64,000 nucleotides of DNA, taken from the NCBI RefSeq assembly GCF_026210795.1, contig NC_089444.1, forward strand, positions 486,501 through 550,500, read 5' to 3'. A program made the translations under genes and the position numbers. The stretch comes from Rhizophagus irregularis (taxonomy: Eukaryota > Glomeromycota > Glomeromycetes > Glomerales > Glomeraceae). How positions within the stretch are numbered: position 1 is the stretch's first letter; every line of letters starts with the position of its first letter. Below the pieces are notes generated by a model. The model worked only from the letters and a program-made list of their open reading frames with translations, had not been told where the DNA came from and did not search any database. Below, one piece after another: positions 12,495 through 22,156 of this stretch.

Positions 12495-15400
12495 CTATAA
12501 CTTGGTAATTGCGCAGTCTAAGCATTCAGAATGATCATCATTCTTATCGCATTTTGGAAGGTCCTTTGTAAAAGGGTTTAATAATCGAGATATATTAATA
12601 GCTTGTGGATGTGTTGATGATCGGTTAATTCCGATAGATAAAATATTTTCTTTCCTGTATTCTTCTGCTTCTTTAAATTGCTCTTTAATTTCACCATTTA
12701 AACTAAAGTTATATGAATGAACAATACTTTCTATTTCAATAGCATTTGGTCTATTGTTTGGATCCAAATCCCAACACCTTTTCATTAATTCAACATAACA
12801 TTTTGGTGCTTCTAATTCTTTGATTTTAGGACTAATTCCATCACATATATCCAACGCCAAAAATTCATCATGCGCACGATCAGAAAAAGGTTGTCTTCCA
12901 GTTGCTACAAAATACATGATCATACCAAAGCTATATATATCTGCTGCTTTAGTGTAGGGTTTTCCTCTTAATACTTCTGGAGCTACATAAGACATAACCC
13001 CGTAAATTTTGGATTTATCTACATTGCCAATTTCTCCACATAATCCCATATCTGAAATATATGTATCATTATATTGATTAACATAACCAAATTCAAATAA
13101 TATATTTCCTGTGTGAAAATCACGATGAACCATCTCTTTTTGATGAATTTCATTTAAACCAAAAATAATATTATATAATGTTCGTAATTTATTGTTCCAA
13201 TCAAAATCTTTATAACATTTATTTATCCAATCATTAAAATTTCCACCTTCTGCATATTGAAGAACTATTATATAATTTTTTGTTTTTGGATCTCGAGATA
13301 TTCCATATATTTTAATAATATTACTACCACACTTATTCATCGAATATGCCCTAATCTGTTAAGTATAATAGTTTGTTAATATATTAAAGAATGTATATTA
13401 ATTAGTAATTATAATTGTTATAAATTTTCATGAATCACACACCTCATTTATAAATTCATTAATCTTATTTCGTGATTTATATAAATACTTTAAAGCAACT
13501 TTTTTACATGGTCTTCTCTTCCATTCATTATCATAATGCAATGGACCATTTTTCCATTTTGCTAAATACACTATAGCAAATCCACCTTTACCTATTATTT
13601 TAATAATCTTAAATTGATTATATGGTATCCATTCAAATACCATATCATTTGGATTATTAACTTTTAGTTGCATCTCTTTAATAAATTCATCAATTTTTTC
13701 ATTTCCACTCCAGTTTGTAAAATTTTTTCTTAAATAGTCTATCTGACATGGTTTACACCATCTAAAAATTGTATCTGTATATTCTTCAATACATGTCTCA
13801 CAATAACTTTTAACATATCTTTTATGATAATTCTCAAGAACCATAACATAATCTTTTGAATCTGGATTTTGGGTTATTCCATATATTTTGAAAATATTAT
13901 TGTATATCTTCGCCTAAAAATTTAATTACATCAAGAAATAATATTTATATTAGATTTGTAGAAATTGGAAATTTCGTATAATCAATCATACCTTATCCAG
14001 AAAATCATTATTCATATATTGTGAGTTATATAGTTTCAAAATAACTTCTTTAGCTTGCACTTTTACCCATTTCTTTTTGTTCGAATCAAATTTTAATGGG
14101 CCATCTTTCCATAATGCTGAATATACAGTTTCATCTATTTCTTTAATATCATTAAATTGATCGTATGATATCCATTCAAATATTGTATCTTCTGGGTTAT
14201 TGATTTTTAATTGCATTTCTTGAATAAAATTATCAATTTTTTCATTCCCACTGGTCCAATAAGTGAATACTTTTTTCAAACGATCCATTTGGCATGGTTT
14301 ACACCATTTATACTTGATATCTGTATACTTTTCAATACATTTTTCACAATAGTTTTCATCATATTTCTTTTGAAGAACCATAATATAATCTTTTGTAATA
14401 GGTTCTTGAGATATTCCATACAATTTAAAAATTTCATCATATACTTTAACCTATTATGAAATATTAACAAATTAACACTATAAGATAGTATTGAAATTAA
14501 ACTAAAACTCCTCATACCTTGTTCAAAAATTCATCAACCACATTTTGTGAGTTGCATACATACTTCAAAGTAATCTCCTTAGCCTGTTCTTTCGCCCATT
14601 TCTTTTTATTTAAATCATATATTAATGGACCATCTTCCCATAACGCTGAATAAACTTTATTTCCTATATTTTTTATATCATTAAATTGATTGTAAGGTAT
14701 CCATTCAAATACTATATCTTTTGAGTTATTGATTTTTAATTGCATATCTTTAATAAAATTATCAATTTCCTCATTTTCACTGGTCATATTTGCGAATATT
14801 TTTTCCAAATAATTTATTTGGCATGGTTTACACCATTTATATTCTATCTCTGTGTACTTTTCTCCACATTCTTCACAATATCCATTTTGAAGAACTAAAA
14901 AAAAATCTTTTGTGTCAGAATTTTGAGATATTCCATATGCTTTAAGTAACTTCTTGTTTTCTTTAAATGACAGTGTATACTGTTTAACCTAAAAAATTGT
15001 TGTTTACTAAGAAAATATTTAAAAATTAAAAATTATTTATAAAGAAATTTCGTACCTCGTTATTTAGAAATTCATTGGTAATATTTTGAGAGTTACGTAA
15101 AAGTTTTAAATTAACCGTCCTATCCAATCTATCAGTATCTCTCTTATATATGTTTTTATTCCAACACAACGGTCCATTTGTCCATTCTGCTGAATATATT
15201 AAACTATTACTATTTATTTCTTTAAAATGACTAAACCGAAAGTATGGTATCCGTTCAAAAATTATATTATCTTTATCATTAATTTCTAATTGCTTTTCTT
15301 GAATGAATTTATTAACTTCATTATTTTCACTGGGATTCTTAAAATTTTCCTTTAAATGCTTTATTTGACATGGTTTACACCACCTAAAAATCATATCCGT

Positions 15401-16965
15401 ATATTCTTCACCACATTCTTCACAATACTTTATATCTTGAATAACCAATATATAATGACCTGTGTCGGGATTTTGAGAAAACCCATATATCTTAGACTCT
15501 TCATTAAGTGAATTTAAGTAATGCTTTATCTATTAAAATAAAAAAATATTATTACATTAAGAAAAGCATTTTAAAAAAAATCAAATTTGTAGAGAAATTT
15601 CATACCCTATTTTTTTGAACTTCATGTGAATCGTACAAATATTTTAAAGAAACTATTCTATCCGAATTTCTCGTATATTTCATTTCACTTAAATTATAAT
15701 ATAATGGTCCATTCTTCCATGTTCCTATTGGATAATTAATTCCGATATTTTTAACGTTACTTAGTTGATTATATGGTATCCATTCAAATATTGTATTTTC
15801 TGAGCTATCGATTTTTAATTGCATTTCTTGAATTAATTCATCAATTGTTTCATTACCACTAGCCCAATTTCTAAAATTTTCCTTTAGATTTTTTATTAGA
15901 CATAGTCTACACCATTTATGTTCTGTATACTTTTCAAGACATTTGTTACAATATTCATCATGCATTGCATTATATTCTCCAAGAACTATTAAATAGTCTT
16001 TTGTATCTGGATTTTGAGATATTCCATAGATCATATAACTTTCATATACTTTAACCTATTTTATTCGAAATGATAGAAAACTAAGTGACGAGGCTTTGAT
16101 TTCTAAAAAAAATATAAATATGCTTAAACTTTCATACCTTATTAAGAAAGTCATCAATTGTATTTTGTGAGTTATATTGTTTCAAAGTAACCTTTCTATC
16201 TTGTATTCTTGTCCATTCTTTTTCATTCATATCATATTCCAATGGACCATTATTCCATAATGCTGCATATAATGTATTGCCTATTTCTTCAATATTACTA
16301 AATTGATCATATGATATCCATTCAAATACTATATCATATGGACTATTTATTTTTAATTGCATTTCTTGAATAAATTCATCAATTTTTTCATTTCCACTAG
16401 TCCAATTTTTAAAATTTTCCTTTAAATTTTTTATTTGGCATGGTTTGCACCATTTAAAGTATGTAATTTTATATTTTTCCCCACAATGTTTACAATATCC
16501 ATCTTCAATAACTAAAATATAATCTTTCGTATCAGGATTTTGAGATATTCCATATATTTTTAGACCATAGTCTTTATAACTAATTAAGTATTGTCTAACC
16601 TATTTAAATAATTAAATTATTATCAGTTATATTATAGTATTAAAAAAAAAGCATATATGTATATTTTTTAAAACTAAAATAACATAAAATTTTCGTACCT
16701 CATAGGGAGTGATATCTTGTGAGTTATATAAATATTTTAAATTAACAACTTTCGTACTTGTGTTTCCCCGAAGACGATGTGGGACATTCTTCCATGTTGT
16801 TACTGCAATATCATCACTATTATTAATTTTTTCAATATTACTAAACTGATCATATGGTATCCGTTCAAATGATGCATCGGCTTTTAATCGAATTTCAATA
16901 ATAAGCTCTTCAATTTTTTCGTTTCTACCAGTCAAATTTATAAAATTCTCTTCTGAATTTTCCAT
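12495..16965 (-). CDS. TKL-like protein kinase with seven tandem N-lobe modules
   Basis: Eight exons: 16699-16965, 16138-16599, 15606-16055, 15056-15529, 14518-14988, 13992-14450, 13443-13913, 12495-13355. All introns (67-99 bases) are GT-AG and all joints are phase 0, giving 1304 residues. Each middle exon repeats one module: hinge-like YGISQNPDTKDY, then a C-x2-C...WCKPC pair that could bind zinc, then FEWIPYNQF, a glycine-loop region, GPL and an ALKYL-like lysine strand. Only exon 7 keeps a full glycine loop (IGKGGFAIVY). Exon 8 completes one kinase, with HRDFHTGN, SDMGLC in the DFG place, YVAPEVL and DIYSFGM, so the terminal domain may be active. The first exon lacks the Cys pair and starts at ATG 16965. 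The earlier lobes look non-catalytic. Alternative: a decaying array, but seven intact splice junctions argue against that. Confidence 0.8.
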
Positions 16966-17219
16966 TTTGTATTGTTTATTCCTTGAAATGATATCATATT
17001 ATTTCAAAGTTTTTTTTAATTTGAAGAAAAAAGAAATTAATTTATGCTTAATAATACGAAACGGAAAAATTATGACCCGAAAAAGTCTCATGACTAGTCG
17101 ATCCTAGGGATTTTGTGTAATTAATTATTTTGTAAGACCCGAAGTATTTCGCAAAATTTTGTGGTCTTTTTATATATTTTTTTGTTGTACAGAACCCCTT
17201 TTATTAATTATGTAATATA
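16966..17219. promoter_or_regulatory. Upstream region of the multi-lobe kinase gene
   Basis: This AT-rich stretch precedes the ATG at 16965. No unambiguous TATA box or known factor site can be assigned; nothing else is visible. Confidence 0.3.
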
Positions 17220-17304
17220 GTTATTTCACGGGGAGTCATGAATATCAACGATTTTCACGGCGCAGCCGTGAAAATCATGATATTTATGCGACACGTGAAA
17301 TAAC
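17220..17304. repeat. 85-bp palindrome (hairpin or fold-back element)
   Basis: The arms GTTATTTCACG...GATTTTCACGGC meet at the centre CACGGC-GCA-GCCGTG. The two arms of about 41 bases match closely apart from a small divergent patch (GGGAGTCATGAA against TGTCGCATAA). It could form a long cruciform. It may be a tiny fold-back transposon copy. Confidence 0.75.
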
Positions 17305-17467
17305 TCTTTTATCTCATGGAGACTAACGTCCAGTGATGGGAAAGAGTGGGAAAGGTATAAATAAACTATAAAAACACATAAGCATGAAAAATATCATCAG
17401 AAAAATTAAACATGAGATAAATAATAATATTTAATATGTAATAGTACAGAGACTTGATTAATGTATA

Positions 17468-17960
17468 TATGTTGTGCCTCAGATCGATTCTTGCCTCAGA
17501 TTCACCTCACATTGAGATTGTCACCTGACGCACCTCATTTGAATCATTCAATAAAGTCTGTTATAAGTAAACTTTTTTTCTCATTAATTAAACCACTTTT
17601 TGTAACATAAACAAACTTGTGCACCATAATGAGTTACATGTTTCCTGAAATTTTTATGTAAATCCGATTTATATTGAAGTTTATATTTGTGTTTTATCTA
17701 AAAAATCATTAAATTTTAAGTCATTTTTCAAATGAAAAAATTTAATAAGTATGATTCCAATTAATCTGAAATTATAGGATTGTATACTTAAAATAATGAT
17801 AAATAAGTTTACTTAGTACTTAAAAATACATTAAAATTGGAAATTTTGATGTTTAATTATAGCTCATTTTTATTAGCAATTAAGGTGCGTCAGATGACAA
17901 TCTCAATCTGAGGTGCGTGAGCTTCAATCTGAGGCAAGAATCGATCTGAGGCACAACATA
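17468..17960. mobile_element. Tc1/mariner-type MITE, 493 bp
   Basis: The ends TATGTTGTGCCTCAG and CTGAGGCACAACATA are exact inverted copies. Similarity continues inward for about 75 bases (GATCGATTCTTGCCTCAGAT, GAGATTGTCA, CTGACGCACCT). A TA dinucleotide flanks both sides (17466-17467 and 17961-17962). The interior has no coding capacity. Long inverted repeats with a TA target point to the Tc1/mariner superfamily. Confidence 0.75.
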
Positions 17961-19033
17961 TACATTAAAATTTAATTTTTAAAGCCACAGGTTCTGAAGA
18001 ATAAATATTAAAAAATATAAAATTCTCGATAATCGTCAAATTAAAGAAAATGAAAATTTTTGAATGGTTTTTATTTTCTTAGATACTAATTATTAATTTG
18101 AAAGATAAAAATATAATATTTATATACTAAGTACAGCTGTGCGAAGGTTAGAAGCGTGAAATTTGATTCTATAATATTCTTTAGAGTCTATATCATTACA
18201 TATCAAAATTTTAAGCATTGTTATTATATGTAATTTTTAAGTAATTAACAAAATAGAGGGTCCACTATTTTTGTCCAAGTAATGTATATCAATAATTATT
18301 GATGCGTCGCAAAATAATTTTACCTTTACGCATAACTTGACACGGTCAAATTTAAGGAATTTCATGTGCACTATGTGTTCTCATTTTACTCATTTTGTAA
18401 TTATTTAATTAAGCATTTAAATTTTAAATGGACCACTATTTTTTTATATTGCAGTCGCTTCTGTTGAACTATAATTTATATTTCTAAATTACTAAATATC
18501 GGCCAGTAATTTATTATATTTTTAATTCTGACCAAAAGTACATCATAATGTGACTATTACCATTGGTGGGCTTTCGTAATACCCCTATTGAAAACCAATC
18601 AACAACCCATCCACAAGCTATTTATATATCCCGATCACCAAATCCTTTTACAATAAAGATGAATGTTTAGACTGCAATTACTAATTTAATCCTCCAAGTT
18701 TGATTACAATTAACAATTGTGTTTTCTCCCAATTTCCTATGTATAGTCCAAAGGCAATGTTCACATCCTTTCTCTCTCTCTCTTTTTTTTATAAAAAAAT
18801 AATAATAATTAGTTTTATAACGTTTTTACTTCCTATATTATTTTATTATTCAGTTGACTAGTATTATAACTGATATTCAAAATGAAAAATTTATATGGGA
18901 AGAAAATTAATACACTTTTTTATTTTATTATTTTTTAGGTTATTAATTGGTTTATATTTAGAGTATGTATAAAAAAATTTTTCTTATATATCAATAAAAA
19001 CCAGTTTATAAAATCCACATTTAGTGTCAGGAT
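17961..19033. other. Intergenic DNA
   Basis: No gene is supported. A CT microsatellite lies at 18772-18783. Two direct copies of a CCACTATTTTT word (18261 and 18433) are too short to define an element. Confidence 0.5.
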
Positions 19034-19195
19034 ATGTCAGTAAAATGGTTGATGAAAGTTGTATACCACTATATGATTGATGACAAGCCATTGGATGTAT
19101 TAGCAAAAGAATTATTAGTGAGAGTAACTGAGTAAGTATATAAAGGATCGGATACTTTAATACTGGGAAAGAAATTAACCATTTCAGCTAAAAGG
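19034..19195 (+). pseudogene. Second fragment of the dispersed unknown family
   Basis: The frame starts ATG at 19034 and stops at 19132 (33 codons: KWLMKVV, DDKPLDVLAKELL). Similarity to the minus-strand fragment at 12098-12277 continues beyond the stop to about 19180, so the copy is truncated by a stop. The family is not recognised. Confidence 0.4.
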
Positions 19196-20339
19196 AACGA
19201 AATTGAAATTAAAAAATGCAAAATTTAAAATTATTAAATTAATATAGCCGTTAGTGTGGGTTTATTATATATTACATCTTTACTGATGGAAACTAAATCA
19301 ATGAAAGCGTTTTAAAGGCTTCCTTAAGGAAAATTTATTACATCGATTCACACAGTTGAATATAGATTTTGACAAAAATTTCCTAAAAAAGTGTAACTAT
19401 TATGCTCGCTTTTATTATTAAAAGAAATATTTTTTTTTTTTTTGGTAATAAATAAAGGGCAAAATAAAAAATTGTTTATAAAATCTTCGATTCTATCGAT
19501 TTTCAATCATATTAATAAAACAATATATTTATTTCTCTTGCATATTTAATTTATTTTCATAATTACACAATAAATGGATAACTAATATAAAAAATAAATG
19601 GAATTTTTAAAAATGAACATAACTGAAACTAAAAAGAAGCAAGCTTTCTTATTAATTTCGCGCCTACATATAATTTTATTTAATTCGTTATAGTTTTAAA
19701 AGAATTCAATTCACGATCCCAAAGATTTTTTTTTTATACACACCATAATTGACCTCTTTTTTTAAATTTTTTTTTTTAAAAAAAACAAACGCAAAATATT
19801 TTTTACAAAGTTTATTTATGTTTTTTTTTGTTCTCGTTTTCCAGTATTCTTTAAGGCACGAGATACAGTAAATGTTACACAGCGATAAAAATAGTAAATA
19901 ATTGTACAACTGATGTACCGTATCATATCTGCTTACCTCACTTAAGAAATCCCATTAATATTTGATAAATTATTTAAACTTTAAAGTAATACTAGAAATC
20001 TATACTTTTCATTTCTTTTGAGGTGATTTTTAGTTTGGGATTTTATTTGCATTTTTATAATCTAGTTCAATATGTTCACTTTTCGTAAATTGAGTTCCAT
20101 TATAAAATTGAACCTAACTAAAATTAAAGTTTTGTGTATGGTAACTATTATAATATTTCGGAGTTTATCTTCCGGGAATTCAAGATGCAAATTTCAGAAT
20201 GACAAAATTCATTTATAAGTATTTCAGGCTGTAATTTTTCCGTCCTTTTTTTATATTTATTGGCGTAAAATTTACTATCCTAATTTTTTTTTAAATTAAA
20301 AATTTCAAGGGCTTAAATCATACAGAATGGAAATTTTAG
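19196..20339. other. Intergenic DNA, nothing recognised
   Basis: AT-rich sequence with a T-run followed by an A-run near 19764-19787. A minus-strand frame at 19706-19909 is Lys/Phe-rich and reads through those tracts, so it is not credible. Confidence 0.5.
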
Positions 20340-21220
20340 AGGAAATCGAACCAGTGGGAACGAAATAATTGATAAATTTATTCAAGTAATACAATTAAGA
20401 ATTAACAGCCAGAGAGATACTAAATTTAAATGCCATCAATCACGTGACCTCGAGATGTCTGAAATATCAGATGATGATGAGGATGAGATAAGTAACAGAC
20501 CGATTATTAGACTTCCTCGATAAAAGGGACTCCTTGGGTTCTCTAACAGAGGATGATATGGTTGATTATATGAACTAATACTGAAGCGATTTGTTTAAGA
20601 AAATGGAATATTCGAGACAATACGACAGAAATTTTTAGAATTTGTTAACGAAGCAATTAAAGTAGGATTGTGAAGTGGATAAAAAATTTATTCCCACTTT
20701 TTAACCTTATAATTTGGACATAATTCCGATAAAAGAAGTGGTAGAGGAATTTGACGCTAACAATAGGAAGATGGCGACACGTTTTGCTAAAGATGACAAG
20801 ACAAAAAGAGTAAGTATAGAGAAACCGGGGGAGATCACAAAAGGTTAATAAGATTTCATTAGAGAAGTAATAGTATTATCGGCTAAAACAAGGGTAAATA
20901 TTTAGAATAGTTTTTAGGATAGTTTTCTAGTATGTGGTTTTTGCTGTAGTCGTAAGTTGTACCACGACATTACAATTTTACAATTTTTATTTTTATTTTT
21001 TTGCGATGTTAACTTATTTTAGGTTCAGTTAGTTTAACAAGTATTGATTAAAGGAGAGGGTCGATTAACTTTGTTCAGGGATAGGGAGAATAACAAAGGT
21101 GTGGTATTACAGGAGACGCATTTTTAAATTTAGAATTTTGATGTGGTTGAATGTTATGTAAACATTTTATATAAGTTCTCTTCACCTTATTCAAATAAAA
21201 TCTTAAATAAATAAATAAAT
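20340..21220 (+). pseudogene. Decayed coding remnant, family unknown
   Basis: Base composition and short protein-like pieces (SEISDDDEDEISNRP, IPIKEVVEEFDANN, MATRFAKDDKTKR) show that this was once coding. It is now broken many times over. The right edge (about 21095-21200) has a composition like the end of a retroelement, but no terminal repeat pair was found, so an LTR origin is only a guess. Treated as a fossil. Confidence 0.3.
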
Positions 21221-21463
21221 AAACTAAACTAATAATGATATTTCTCAGGTTAGATCACCAAATACAAGCGTAAGACAAAGTCAATTATTTTCATTAATAA
21301 TTAATAGATTATACAAATTCCTGCTATGGAGATTTATAAATCATAATATTCAAATTTGTATTTAGAAGTATCAAAACATCTTATAATGGTTATATATCAG
21401 TTATGTATTTATTTCTACTAAAATTAAATTAATTAAATAATCCAGTTAATGTGACTGTACCTG

Positions 21464-21646
21464 CCCTATAAAAAATTTTATCCGTTATTCTGTAAAAACT
21501 TTGTAAAAATGAGCCTTTCGCGGATTCATTCATGGAAAATGTAAATAATTCGATAAATTCCGTAAATAAGGTTATTAATTCCGGAAATATGAGCCTTTTA
21601 CGAAAAAATATGGAATATAAAAAATGGATTGACTTTTTTTACAGGG
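21464..21646. mobile_element. 183-bp MITE, family A
   Basis: The ends CCCTATAAAAAAT and, inverted, CCCTGTAAAAAAA are flanked by a 3-bp duplication CTG (21461-21463 and 21647-21649). The interior matches the inverted copy at 26025-26193 over nearly its whole length (for example AAGGTTATTAATTCCGGAAATAT). It has no coding capacity. A 3-bp duplication would suit PIF/Harbinger, though the target is not the usual TWA here. Confidence 0.7.
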
Positions 21647-21649
21647 CTG

Positions 21650-22156
21650 TATATGTAGAATAAATTAATTCTTTCGTCATGCTAAAAAGTTCATTATAAA
21701 AAAGTAATAGTTTATAATCAATAACTATTTTATTACTAAAATTACTAGTACTCCTTAGTGTAAATCATATCTCTTATCAGATAATTAGTTTCATTTTAAC
21801 AGGTAATTAATTTTGACTGAGCTGTTATTTTCCAGTTACTTTAATAATTCATTCAGGAACTTTATAAATTAAAAGGAATAAGGAATTTATTTGTTTTAGA
21901 AATCTTGCAGAATGCATAGATTACAAATTTCAATAAAAATATTTTCTTATGCAGTAAAATTAGAATGCTAATTATTTTAAACCTATTAATTACATTTTAT
22001 TTAACATAATATTACAAATAAAGTTTTAAATCATATATTTAATGTATATGCCATTATTTCTTCAATGAATCTGCTAAATTAATAATTGGTAAGGTTATAT
22101 ATTATCTGAATATTCTACATTTATAGAAAATATATAATACACAATGTAAATTTTTA
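21650..22156. other. Intergenic DNA
   Basis: AT-rich sequence between the MITE and the 3' end of the Sel1 kinase. No gene or repeat is recognised. Confidence 0.5.

Noticed and set aside
21181-21222. Possible polyadenylated retroposon end (AATAAAATC then repeated TAAA)
   Set aside because: TAAA microsatellites are common in this DNA, and no matching element body or terminal repeat was found.
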